From CAMLQK01 sp035478775 (lineage in GTDB: Bacteria > Patescibacteriota > Saccharimonadia > Saccharimonadales > UBA4665): DNA of 64,000 nt. Below, piece after piece: positions 51,177 to 59,730 of the stretch (positions are counted from its first letter, which is position 1; each line of letters opens with the position of its first letter). The notes below the pieces were generated by a model. That model did no database searches. It was not told the origin of the DNA and was given only the letters and a program-made list of their open reading frames with translations. The stretch covers positions 1 through 64,000 of the forward strand of contig DATIJG010000002.1 in the NCBI GenBank assembly GCA_035478775.1, written 5' to 3'. The translations under genes and the position numbers were made by a program.

Positions 51177-52109
51177 ATGTTTTTCAAAAAACAGAAACCT
51201 GCCGAACAATCTCGCGTGCGGCAACGGCCAGCAGTACAAACGCCTCAAATGGCGAGTGTATTTTCGTATCATGCCAGCCGCGCGAGTGCCATTGACCCAC
51301 GCGGCCGCCAATCGCTCGAACAACAAGAAAAACCTCTGGCTCGAAAGCGCCTTCGAACGTTACCAAAACTTAAAACCATTGGTACGGTTTTGGTTATCTT
51401 CGCAGTATTCTGTTTGGTCATGAACGTTGGTACTAACCCGAAAGTGGTCGTGCTAGGTGATGACAATAGCATATTTTTGCAAGGCATGGCGCAGTATAAG
51501 CAAACGGCGCAGCAACTACTGGCGCGTTCGATACTTAACACTAATAAACTTACTATTAACGCTGCACCTATTGTGCAAGGGCTTGAGGCGCAGTACCCAG
51601 AAGTGCATACGGCTACTGTTGCGCTGCCGGTTTTCGGTAGGCAGCCGACGGTGTACATTCAGCCTGCGGAGCCCCAGTTGATACTCGCCACGCAACATAA
51701 CGGACAGTTTGTGCTCGATAGCTCGGGCCGTGCGCTTGTGACGGTTACAAAAAAGACTCCTCTGCCTAGTGGGGCTCATGCGCTCCCGATTGTAACTGAT
51801 GAGAGTGGCCTGGAGGTTAAGGCTGGCGATATCGCTCTTCCTAAGCAATCGGTTATATTTATTACAGAGGTGGCCGATCAATTTAAAGCAAAGCAGCTTA
51901 CCGTGTCCGCCTGGCGGTTACCAGCGCAGGCAAGTGAATTAGATGCCAATATATCGGGAATGCCGTATTATGTGCGCTTTAATTTGCAGGGCGACGCTCG
52001 CGAACAAGCAGGCACTTATTTAGCGACCAAAAACTACTTAGATGGCAAAAATATTAAACCGGCACAATACATTGATGTGCGGGTAAGCGGCCGTTCGTAT
52101 TACAAATAA
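51177..52109 (+). CDS. ftsQ: FtsQ/DivIB-like division protein
   Basis: A 310-residue bitopic protein with a basic N-terminal cytosolic region (about 1-60), TM helix (about 67-85, IGTVLVIFAVFCLVMNVG) and an extracytoplasmic POTRA-like domain followed by a beta domain ('RQPTVYIQPAEPQLILATQHNGQFVLDSSGRAL' is typical of the FtsQ/DivIB region). It scaffolds the divisome. Last gene of the cluster here; ftsA and ftsZ are not found downstream. Confidence 0.85.
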   Translation: MFFKKQKPAEQSRVRQRPAVQTPQMASVFSYHASRASAIDPRGRQSLEQQEKPLARKRLRTLPKLKTIGTVLVIFAVFCLVMNVGTNPKVVVLGDDNSIFLQGMAQYKQTAQQLLARSILNTNKLTINAAPIVQGLEAQYPEVHTATVALPVFGRQPTVYIQPAEPQLILATQHNGQFVLDSSGRALVTVTKKTPLPSGAHALPIVTDESGLEVKAGDIALPKQSVIFITEVADQFKAKQLTVSAWRLPAQASELDANISGMPYYVRFNLQGDAREQAGTYLATKNYLDGKNIKPAQYIDVRVSGRSYYK

Positions 52110-52970
52110 CCCCTGTTCTGCACTTTCAACGTTCGTATTTTGTTCTTGGGGCTCCAGGAGTTAGTTTTGGTGCAAAATGTATATAATGATACAAATGTCA
52201 TAAAAGTCAAATAGTAGAGAAGTGAGGTGAGAAGGAGCAGGAGAGGGAAACTAGATAAAAACTATGCAATAATACTGAAACAAGAAAAATGCAAATATTT
52301 CACGACCCATGCAGTGTGGATAACTATAGCCTTAACTTAGAAGTGGCATAGAAAGTGCGTGAAAACAATCGCATCTAAGCTAAGCTTCGATCGGATAGTT
52401 TTGTAATTTGTTTAGTAAGCGGGCTGCGAGCGTGGTACATTACAAGGTTAAGTTTTATGACTGTCATGACAAGAAAAAAGAGATAGTGTTGCGAAGCGCA
52501 AGCATAAAAAAACAGCCATTTAGCTCCCCTCCTAAAAAGTCGCCTTAACACTATTACACCCGATGGCAGCCAACGTTATGTCGCAAAATATACATTGTAC
52601 GACATCGGCATGATCTCTTTTGGGCTGCTCTTTTTCCATGCGGCCGAACTGCGCCGGCGAAGATTTATCGCCTTGTTTTGTTATACTCTGCCCTAACTGG
52701 CTCTTAACGTGTGGATGGCCTGTTCTTGCTGGGCTTAAGCTGGTTTGACCTATATGTGTGTAGCTTTGTACGTGCTGTGACCAAGCACCACACCACCATT
52801 CTTTGTTCGTATAATGTTCGCTGCGAGATGTCATGCGTGGCAGCAGCAACCATAGCTGGATGCAGCCGAGCCGCCATATGTTTGGTAAGAGTTATGGTTT
52901 GCCGTGGTATAGTTTTTAGGTATGCGTTAGAATTATTAGAAAATTGAATTGCTTAGCGAAAAGGAACAAT
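52110..52970. other. 861-nt gene-poor region downstream of ftsQ
   Basis: No confident gene on either strand. It contains TATAAT (52182-52187) without a good -35, a perfect DnaA box TGTGGATAA near 52316, and a TTGCG/CGCAA hairpin near 52490-52502. A weak minus-strand ORF is described separately. It may harbour an unannotated RNA; I see no RNase P, tmRNA or tRNA signature. Confidence 0.5.
52532..52834 (-). CDS. Possible small protein (100 aa), low confidence
   Basis: A minus-strand frame from ATG 52834 with no ribosome site. It contains 'NKEWWCGAWSQHVQSYTH' and a CIFCD pair near the end. A T-rich stretch that could act as a terminator follows (about 52505-52515 on the minus strand). No family recognised; it may be a chance frame in a non-coding region. 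Confidence 0.25.
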   Translation of the reverse strand: MTSRSEHYTNKEWWCGAWSQHVQSYTHIGQTSLSPARTGHPHVKSQLGQSITKQGDKSSPAQFGRMEKEQPKRDHADVVQCIFCDITLAAIGCNSVKATF

Positions 52971-53663
52971 ATGAAGAATCATGATTTCCTGGTTAGTCCA
53001 CATTTAGACGATGTACCCCTCTCTGCCAGTAGCGTGCTAAAACGCGGGTCAAAAGTAATTACAGTTATGGCCGGCGCCCCGGAAAATTGTGAAGCAGACG
53101 AATGGAACGGTACAACAACCGGACAAAAGTTTGCTAGTGAAGCGCTTGCCATCAGAGTTGCCGAGGACAAGGCAGTTGCAGGAAGGCTGGGTTTAACGGC
53201 CGTGCGCCTGAGCTATTGGGATATGCCGTATCTTAATAGTAAGCCGCGCAATATCAAACCGATCGTACGCGAGTTAGGCGGCATTTTAACAGGGGCAAGA
53301 TCGGTATATACGGCCCTCGGCATTTGGCATGAAGATCACGTGAACACAAGTAATGCCACTTTGGAAGCTTTGAGGCAAACGGACTTCTTTGGAAAGGGCG
53401 GCGAACTGCGGCTATATCAAGACACGCCATATGGTGATGAGTACCCTAAACTAAGGGATGAGAGGCTGGATGAGCTGCGCGACCGCGGATATACGCTCAC
53501 AGCAGAAGACCCTATACTGCTGACACCAGATGAGGTGCAGCAAAAGAGCGAAATCCTTAATTTGTACGCTTCCCAAATACAGCCCTTGCGCGAAGCATTC
53601 GAAACTGATTTTGATGAAGCTATTGCTACAGAGAAAATGTGGCGGGTTGGCGTGCCGCGCTAG
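52971..53663 (+). CDS. PIG-L (LmbE-like) N-acetyl deacetylase
   Basis: A 230-residue zinc-dependent deacetylase. The metal motif near the N-terminus, 'VSPHLDDVPLSASSVL', corresponds to the PHxDD signature, and 'HEDHVNTSNATLEAL' supplies the third His. The family removes acetyl groups from sugar-linked GlcNAc, as MshB, BshB and PIG-L do. AAGGAA precedes the ATG at 52971. An ATP-grasp gene follows 14 nt later and is probably its pathway partner. Confidence 0.88.
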   Translation: MKNHDFLVSPHLDDVPLSASSVLKRGSKVITVMAGAPENCEADEWNGTTTGQKFASEALAIRVAEDKAVAGRLGLTAVRLSYWDMPYLNSKPRNIKPIVRELGGILTGARSVYTALGIWHEDHVNTSNATLEALRQTDFFGKGGELRLYQDTPYGDEYPKLRDERLDELRDRGYTLTAEDPILLTPDEVQQKSEILNLYASQIQPLREAFETDFDEAIATEKMWRVGVPR

Positions 53664-53677
53664 CGCTGCAGGTAGAT

Positions 53678-54547
53678 ATGCAAATAAATATAGCCCTAGC
53701 AACAAGCAGCGAATATCCCGAGTTGATCGAAGGTGAAACTTTATTACTGAAAGCCTTTTTAGCTGCTGGCTATACTGCCAAGGCTGTCGTTTGGGATGAC
53801 TCCTCTGTTGACTGGGGTTCGTTCAATTTCGTTGTCATTCGTTCGTGCTGGGATTATCACAAAAAAGTTGATGCGTTCCGTGACTGGCTAGATATGCTGG
53901 CGGAGTATGGGATAGCGCTGCTCAATCCTCAAGATATTGTTCGCTGGAATATGCATAAAGAATATTTGATCGAGCTGCAACAAGCGGGCATTCCCCTTCC
54001 ACAAACTAAACTGATTCGACAAAGTGATACGCGCAGTTTACAAGAGATACTTGCTGAATTTACGCGCGGCGAATTTGTGGCGAAGCCTTGCTATGGTGCG
54101 TCGGCATTTGGGATTATAAAAATTGGCAAATCACATGCCGATTGGTCGGAGGCCAACAGGAAGTTCGTTGACCTTCTCGCCCATAGTGACGTGTTAGTCC
54201 AGGCATTCGTTCCAGAGGTCGAAAATGGAGAAATATCTGCTATGTTCTTTGGCGGAGAGTTCAGTCATGCAGTTATTAAGAAGCCAAAGGCAGGAGATTT
54301 TCGTTCGCAGGTTGAGCTTGGAGGGATTGAATCACATATTCGGCTTGATGATGCGACGCTTGCAAGTATTCGCAGGCTGTATACGGCATGCAACAAAAAG
54401 GCGCTTTATGCTCGACTCGACTTTGTCCAGACTGCGAGCGGTCCCCTTCTTATGGAGCTGGAACTCATTGAGCCATACTTATACTTCGATTTTGATGAGG
54501 GCGCGGCTGCCCGGTTTATACAAGCATTTAAGGGCTTCGTGCTTTAA
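53678..54547 (+). CDS. ATP-grasp ligase (RimK/DcsG-like)
   Basis: A 289-residue ATP-grasp protein. The N-terminal 'FVVIRSCWDYHKK' and the core 'EYLIELQQAGIPLPQTKLI', 'GEFVAKPCYGASAFGIIKI' (ATP-binding lid) and 'ARLDFVQTASGPLLMELELIEPYLYFD' (metal-binding Glu/Asn strand) are typical of the glutathione synthetase/DcsG branch. Such enzymes form amide or peptide bonds using ATP. The ATG at 53678 begins the natural N-terminus; the longer frame overlaps the deacetylase. Confidence 0.85.
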   Translation: MQINIALATSSEYPELIEGETLLLKAFLAAGYTAKAVVWDDSSVDWGSFNFVVIRSCWDYHKKVDAFRDWLDMLAEYGIALLNPQDIVRWNMHKEYLIELQQAGIPLPQTKLIRQSDTRSLQEILAEFTRGEFVAKPCYGASAFGIIKIGKSHADWSEANRKFVDLLAHSDVLVQAFVPEVENGEISAMFFGGEFSHAVIKKPKAGDFRSQVELGGIESHIRLDDATLASIRRLYTACNKKALYARLDFVQTASGPLLMELELIEPYLYFDFDEGAAARFIQAFKGFVL

Positions 54548-54578
54548 TGCTGGATAAATAGGTTTAGCGACCGGTGTC

Positions 54579-55622
54579 TTACTCGGCGAGTGCGTACGTG
54601 GCCTTAGCGACGCGTTTAAACTGCGGTTTGCCTTGGAGGTTTAGTAGGATGGTCGTTTCCTTTACAAAACGGCTTGCAAGTACGCGCTTCACGATTTCAT
54701 CGCGGTGCAGCGGCTCACCGGCGTCGCGCAAAACATCTGTGATAATGTCAGCAACAGTACCCTTTTGGTAGCCCCATTCTTTTAAAGCATAAATGCCGCG
54801 GCCGATAAGTACGAAGCGCTTGTCTTTAATAAGCTCATTGTGGATGGCCTGAGTGGTTACATCCCGCCGCTTAAAATCTGACTCTTTAATAGCTTCAGCT
54901 ATCTCGTTAAAGTGCATATGCTTGTCATTATTTTTAAGGATGACATAAATTTTGTCGCGGATGTTCTTAGGGTTCACCATCGGCCATTTAATGAGTCCCC
55001 ATTGGCTGTTAAGCGTGGCTAGGTCTTTGGAAACGCTGGCTAAAGCTTCAGCTTCGTCGGCGCTTTTTGCAGTGGTCTGGCTAACGACCTCATCCATTTC
55101 GGCTGGCTCGCCGCGCTTTTTAATGGCTGCAATGATAGAAGCGATCGCCTCTTTGGCGCTCTTCTCGTCACGGACATTTGTAATGCCTATAGCTTGAAAA
55201 TAGTGGTCGGTGTCGTCGATAACGTACAAGCCGGGGCAGAGAGTTGCCAGGAACGCGACGCGTGACTGATCGGTGCGGCTGTTCTCTGCCGTAAGGATGC
55301 TACTAAGGTTGCTAACGCGTGACGTGTGGCCGAGCGACTGTATGTACGCGCATAAGCTTTGCTCGATCTCAGTAATGTGGGGGAGCTGCCCCTGCTCTGC
55401 CTGGGTCTTAAGGCGTGCAATAACGCTTTTTTCGAGTTGGCGAACGCGCTCGCGGGTAATATTTAGAAGTTCCCCGATTTGTTCCAAAGTTTCTTTACGG
55501 TCAAACAAGCCGAACCGGCGTGCAATAATCTCGCGCTCGCGGTCGCGGTCAATGGTGGTCAAAATATCTTGCACATACTGCTCGGTATCGAGTGTCTGTG
55601 CTACAATCTCGGCTTGTGCCAT
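54579..55622 (-). CDS. Sigma70-region-4 / HARE-HTH regulator
   Basis: A 347-residue DNA-binding protein. Residues about 25-71 form a sigma-70 region 4 ('REREIIARRFGLFDRKETLEQIGELLNITRERVRQLEK'). The middle is helical. The C-terminal part holds two winged helices: a HARE-HTH-like domain ('PKNIRDKIYVILKNNDKHMHFNEIAEAIKES', about 230-290) and a second one ending 'FKRVAKATYALAE'. Sigma4 fused to a delta-subunit-like HARE-HTH is a recurring CPR architecture and suggests an RNA-polymerase-associated factor. It has a TTGACT-17-TATAAT promoter and AGGGAAA ribosome site. Confidence 0.85.
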   Translation of the reverse strand: MAQAEIVAQTLDTEQYVQDILTTIDRDREREIIARRFGLFDRKETLEQIGELLNITRERVRQLEKSVIARLKTQAEQGQLPHITEIEQSLCAYIQSLGHTSRVSNLSSILTAENSRTDQSRVAFLATLCPGLYVIDDTDHYFQAIGITNVRDEKSAKEAIASIIAAIKKRGEPAEMDEVVSQTTAKSADEAEALASVSKDLATLNSQWGLIKWPMVNPKNIRDKIYVILKNNDKHMHFNEIAEAIKESDFKRRDVTTQAIHNELIKDKRFVLIGRGIYALKEWGYQKGTVADIITDVLRDAGEPLHRDEIVKRVLASRFVKETTILLNLQGKPQFKRVAKATYALAE

Positions 55623-55942
55623 GAAAGTTTCCCTATCTGTTAAATAAATGACTTTTATATAATTATATAACCTAAGTTTCTAAAAGTCAAACACACAATG
55701 TAATGCCCCTATTGTAGCACGTAATGGACAATTTTGAAGAAAACATGGCATAAAATACAACTACACAATATATACACATATAATCAAAGAACAGAGGCAA
55801 AAGCGCTTATGCTCTTGATAAAAAAACTTTTAAAATGTCAAAAAGTTTATGGCTTCCCCAGCCTCTTTTGATGACAAAATGTTCCTCTAACTAGCCCAAA
55901 AAGTCTATAAAATTGTTAGTTAAACAAAGGCCGCTTTTGTTT
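55623..55942. other. 320-nt AT-rich intergenic region between topA and the sigma4 gene
   Basis: No gene. It holds the sigma4-gene promoter (described separately) and, on the minus strand, AAACTTTT/AAAAGTTT with a T-run (about 55820-55848), a likely topA terminator. A GGCT/AGCC hairpin is at 55851-55863. Confidence 0.6.
55662..55690 (-). promoter_or_regulatory. Promoter of the sigma4/HARE-HTH gene
   Basis: On the minus strand TTGACT (55690-55685), 17-nt spacer, TATAAT (55667-55662), then a ~33-nt AT-rich leader. Confidence 0.85.
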
Positions 55943-58237
55943 TTACTTTTTTGCAGCCTTGCGGCGCGTAAACTTTTTACGTGCCGGAGCTTCATCGAGC
56001 AGTTTTTTACACTCTGCTTCGGTTAGATCTTTCGGTTCGACATCTTTGGGAATTTTGGCGTTCTTTTTACCGTCCGTTACATAAGGGCCGAAGCGACCGT
56101 TGAGCACCTTTATACCATTACCGAAATCGGCAATATTTCTTTCGGCCTCGGCTTTTAATTTGGTGGTATATAAATCTTGTGCTTCTTTGAGTGTGATTGT
56201 TCGCGGATCGTAGGGCTTTATGCTCACAAATAGCTTGTCTACCTGGATGTAAGGCCCAAACCTGCCAATATTGGCCTTAATATCTTTGCCATCAGCGGTT
56301 TGGCCGACTAACCGAGGTAACTGGAACATCTCTAGCGCTTCCGCAAGAGTGACTGTCTCTATTTTGCGGCCAGTAGGTAGTGGCGCAAAATCTGGTTTGG
56401 GGTCATCGCCTTGTTCGCCACGCTGTAGCATTGGCCCGAACTTGCCAAAACGGGCGTAGATTGGGCGGTTGTCCTTAGGGTCGTCCCCAATGTGGCGCGT
56501 TTGGGTGGCTTCAGCGCGTGAAACGTCAGCGCTACCTTCTACAAGTTTGTGGAAGGGGTTGTAGAATTCGTGGAGTACTTCGACGCGATTTTTTTTGGCG
56601 AGAGCAATTTGATCCAACTCTTCTTCAACGTCTTTGGTAAAATCGTATTCCATGACTTCGGCAAAATGCTTGACTAAAAAGTCGGTGACCACTTTACCGG
56701 TATCCGTTGGGAATAACTTGTTACTATCGCGGCCATACATGAGCTTTTCGGTAGTCTGCTCTATAATGCCATTTTCCAAACGGATTTTTTGAACGTCTTT
56801 CTCGACGCCTTCCAGGTCACCACGCTCTACGTATCCACGAGTCTGGATAGTATTGATGGTACTGGCATAGGTACTTGGGCGGCCGATACCCATTTCTTCG
56901 AGCTTTTTAACTAGAGTAGCTTCGGTGTAACGTGCCGGCCCGCGGGATAAGGTTTCAAGAGCTTCGGCAGTCTGTAATTTAAGCTCGTCACCTGTACTGA
57001 GTGCTGGGAGCAATGTGTCGTCCCCGCTACGGCCATATACCTTCAGGAACCCATCAAATAGTACAACCTGGCCTTTGGCTTCCATAGTTTCTTCTGAATT
57101 GCTTGCGCTAATAGTAATGGTAGTGTTTTCAAGCTGTGCTGGTGACATCTGAGAGGCAAGCGTGCGCCGCCAAATAAGGTTGTAAAGTTTTTTCTGTTGC
57201 GCGTCAGCCCCGGCGATCTCTTGGGCGACATTGGTGGGACGAATGGCTTCATGGGCCTCTTGGGCGTTTGCGCTTTTACTTTTAAAAGTACGGTATTGGT
57301 GGTAGTTTTTGCCGTATTTTTCGGTAATAAAACTGGTCATGGCACCAAGGGCCTGGGTGCTTAAATTAACCGAGTCAGTACGCATATATGTGATATGGCC
57401 TGCTTCATACAGACGCTGAGCGAGCTGCATAGTGCTGCGCGGGCTATAGCCAAGTTTACTGCTTGCCTCTTGCTGGAGTGTACTCGTAGTAAATGGCGCA
57501 CCGGGGCTGCGGCTGCCCGGCTTTTTAGAGATGTTGGCTACGGTAAAGATACTGCCCACAAAGGCTTGTAACACCTCGCGTACCTCTTCGATGCTTGTGA
57601 ACTTTTTGCTACTGACTGCCGGTAGCACAGTGCCGCCAACCAAGATAAAATCGGCGGTGAGCTTAAAAGTGCTTTCAGGGGTATGGGCGTCTATTTCGGC
57701 TTCGCGCTCTACGATGAGACGTACTGCTACGCTTTGCACGCGCCCGGCCGATAATCCGGCGCGGACTTTGCGCCATAGCACTGGACTAAGCTCAAACCCT
57801 ACCAGGTAGTCAAGCGTTTGGCGAGCTTGCTGGGCCTCAACTAAGTTCATGTCAATGGTGCGCGGGTTTTTTACGGCTTCATCAAGCGCGTTTTTGGTGA
57901 TTTCGTGAAAGACAATGCGTTTAGTAGTCTTGGGATCTAGTTTAAGTACTTCGGCGACGTGCCAGGCTATCGCCTCCCCTTCGCGGTCTTCATCACTTGC
58001 GAGTAACACAGTGCCGGCAGCTTTAGCGGCAGCTTTAAGCTCTGCGATTACCTTTTTTTTGTCGGAGTCAACTTCGAATTTTGGCGCGAAGTTATGGGCA
58101 ACGTCGACGCTGCCGTTTTTACTGGGTAGACCACGGATATGGCCCACTGAACTTTTAACTATGTAATTACTACCGAGGTATTTCTCGATAGTTTTGGCTT
58201 TTGCTGGTGACTCTACAATGACTAAATTTTTGCTCAT
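55943..58237 (-). CDS. topA: DNA topoisomerase I
   Basis: A 764-residue type IA topoisomerase that relaxes negative supercoils. The TOPRIM ('MSKNLVIVESPAKAKTIEKYLG' with 'ASDEDREGEAIAWH'), the catalytic Tyr in 'ITYMRTDSV' and the core domains are complete. The C-terminus carries three TopoI_C repeats ('YARFGKFGPMLQRGE', 'IGRFGPYIQVDKLF', 'NGRFGPYVTDGKKNAKI') and a Lys/Arg tail, without zinc-finger cysteines. Normal length for CPR. Its leader is AT-rich with a TATAGT element. Confidence 0.97.
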   Translation of the reverse strand: MSKNLVIVESPAKAKTIEKYLGSNYIVKSSVGHIRGLPSKNGSVDVAHNFAPKFEVDSDKKKVIAELKAAAKAAGTVLLASDEDREGEAIAWHVAEVLKLDPKTTKRIVFHEITKNALDEAVKNPRTIDMNLVEAQQARQTLDYLVGFELSPVLWRKVRAGLSAGRVQSVAVRLIVEREAEIDAHTPESTFKLTADFILVGGTVLPAVSSKKFTSIEEVREVLQAFVGSIFTVANISKKPGSRSPGAPFTTSTLQQEASSKLGYSPRSTMQLAQRLYEAGHITYMRTDSVNLSTQALGAMTSFITEKYGKNYHQYRTFKSKSANAQEAHEAIRPTNVAQEIAGADAQQKKLYNLIWRRTLASQMSPAQLENTTITISASNSEETMEAKGQVVLFDGFLKVYGRSGDDTLLPALSTGDELKLQTAEALETLSRGPARYTEATLVKKLEEMGIGRPSTYASTINTIQTRGYVERGDLEGVEKDVQKIRLENGIIEQTTEKLMYGRDSNKLFPTDTGKVVTDFLVKHFAEVMEYDFTKDVEEELDQIALAKKNRVEVLHEFYNPFHKLVEGSADVSRAEATQTRHIGDDPKDNRPIYARFGKFGPMLQRGEQGDDPKPDFAPLPTGRKIETVTLAEALEMFQLPRLVGQTADGKDIKANIGRFGPYIQVDKLFVSIKPYDPRTITLKEAQDLYTTKLKAEAERNIADFGNGIKVLNGRFGPYVTDGKKNAKIPKDVEPKDLTEAECKKLLDEAPARKKFTRRKAAKK

Positions 58238-58430
58238 GCTTGTAATAGCTTATATGCAGTGCACTATATTATGCAAATGTTCCCTGCACTTGCAACCGAA
58301 ATTGTAAATAATACACTAATCTGTTCGGGATTTTTGTTCTTTTATGGTCAAGTACTTGAATTGTACACACATTGGGTGTAAAACGGTATATACAAATAGT
58401 CAAATCTTTCGGCACTGTGCTGTTTATAAG

Positions 58431-58467
58431 CCGCTACCGCAGATTGTAAAGCAAGGGCGGCTTTTTA
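58431..58467 (+). terminator. Terminator-like hairpin in front of the 70-aa gene
   Basis: AAGCCGC pairs with GCGGCTT across ~20 nt, followed by Ts. It lies upstream of the plus-strand gene at 58496, so it could act as an attenuator or end a short upstream RNA. Confidence 0.5.
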
Positions 58468-58495
58468 GCTGCCTGTATTAAATAAGGAGTAAAAA

Positions 58496-58708
58496 ATGGC
58501 GAACCTATTCGCAGAGAGGTTAATCGGAGTGTACGCGCGTGACTTGGAGGCTGGGAATGTAAACGCCCTCTCGCCGGAAGGCTCGCCGGTTTCTCGTGCT
58601 CAGCGCCTTGGTCAAACTGCTGTTTCAGGTGATATGCCTGCTTTTGGCACGGCTGAGATAAAACCCGCACCTGAGGACGTTGACCCTAACCAATATTTTC
58701 GCCTCTAG
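58496..58708 (+). CDS. Unknown small protein (70 aa)
   Basis: A 70-residue protein with a strong AAGGAG ribosome site. It begins 'MANLFAERLIGVYARDLEAG' (a short amphipathic helix) and continues with a Gly/Pro/Ala-rich, probably disordered part. Not recognised. It ends 6 nt before the convergent dprA stop. Confidence 0.65.
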   Translation: MANLFAERLIGVYARDLEAGNVNALSPEGSPVSRAQRLGQTAVSGDMPAFGTAEIKPAPEDVDPNQYFRL

Positions 58709-58714
58709 GCAATC

Positions 58715-59578
58715 TTAGGCAAGCTGCCAAATATCGCCGCCAACTGCGTTCACCTGCCCGTTTATTTCGAGCATGGTGAGCGTTTGATTATATATCTGAG
58801 GTGTTAGGCCACTTGCGGCTATTAGTTCTGCCCCGGTAAGCGGCGCGCTTGCAAGCAGGCTTAAGATTACTTGTTCGTTAGGGTTACTGCTGGTGGGCTT
58901 AGTTTTGTGAGCCGGCGTAATACCGAGCGCATTTAACACCTCGCTAGCGCTGGTAACCAGCCCAGCGCCGGCTTTAATAAGATTGTTCGTGCCTTCGGAA
59001 GTCGGGCTGGTGACGTTGCCGGGCACGGCCAACACGTCGATGCCCTGTTCGAGCGCAAACTGTGCGGTGTGCAGCGTGCCGCTCTTTAGCGCTGCTTCGG
59101 TAATGACTACCACGTGCGAAATAGCTGCCACAATGCGGTTGCGAGCGATAAAATTCGAAGGATATGGCACCGCGCCTTCAGGGTATTCCCCAATAAGTGC
59201 CCCGCCCTGCGCTACCATTTGGTGTGCTAGGTTAGCATGATGGCTAGGGTAAATATTTGTAAGGCTGCCCGGCAACACTGCAATTGTCTGCCCGCCGGCT
59301 TCGAGTGCCGCTTTTTGAGCGCAAATATCTACGCCGTACGCCAGACCGCTCACAATAACCACGCCTTGCTTGGCGAGTTGAGTGGCAATCGCTTGGGTAA
59401 TGCCCCGCCCATATATGCTAATTTTACGGCTGCCCACGATCGCAACACGCGGCCGCGCAAGCAGGTCTGGCCAATTCCGACTGTTAATATATAACCTTTT
59501 TACGCGTGGCTGTGCCCTGTTTAATTCAACTGGAAAAAGAACGTCGCCTGGCACTATACTATATGTAGAACCTTTCAT
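58715..59578 (-). CDS. dprA: DNA processing protein DprA
   Basis: A 287-residue DprA, which loads RecA on incoming single-stranded DNA during natural transformation. The Rossmann-like DNA_processg_A domain 'VAIVGSRKISIYGRGITQAIATQLAKQGVVIVSGLAYGVD' and 'YPSNFIARNRIVAAISHVVVITEA' are complete, and a C-terminal winged helix ('LTGAELIAASGLTPQIYNQTLTMLEINGQV') follows. The usual N-terminal SAM-like domain is absent. The ATG at 59578 follows AGGGGTG; the longer frame is unlikely. Together with ExoVII and RecO this suits DNA uptake in CPR. Confidence 0.94.
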   Translation of the reverse strand: MKGSTYSIVPGDVLFPVELNRAQPRVKRLYINSRNWPDLLARPRVAIVGSRKISIYGRGITQAIATQLAKQGVVIVSGLAYGVDICAQKAALEAGGQTIAVLPGSLTNIYPSHHANLAHQMVAQGGALIGEYPEGAVPYPSNFIARNRIVAAISHVVVITEAALKSGTLHTAQFALEQGIDVLAVPGNVTSPTSEGTNNLIKAGAGLVTSASEVLNALGITPAHKTKPTSSNPNEQVILSLLASAPLTGAELIAASGLTPQIYNQTLTMLEINGQVNAVGGDIWQLA

Positions 59579-59695
59579 ATTCACCCCTGTTAGCGTGCGC
59601 AGTATTACACAAGTTCCCTGCTTTTGTAAAGACTTGCTTATGCTTTTTATAACCGTAACCAATATTAGCAGCAAAGTCAAAAAGATGTGAAAGTA

Positions 59696-59724
59696 TTGAC
59701 ACGAAGACATCTTTCTGTTAATAT
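59696..59724 (+). promoter_or_regulatory. Promoter of the structured RNA
   Basis: TTGACA (59696-59701), 17-nt spacer, TAATAT (59719-59724). Predicted start about 59731. Confidence 0.85.
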
Positions 59725-59730
59725 TGCAAC

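Noticed and set aside
52711..52947. Plus-strand 78-aa ORF
   Set aside because: Cys-rich and irregular, no ribosome site or promoter spacing; probably chance.
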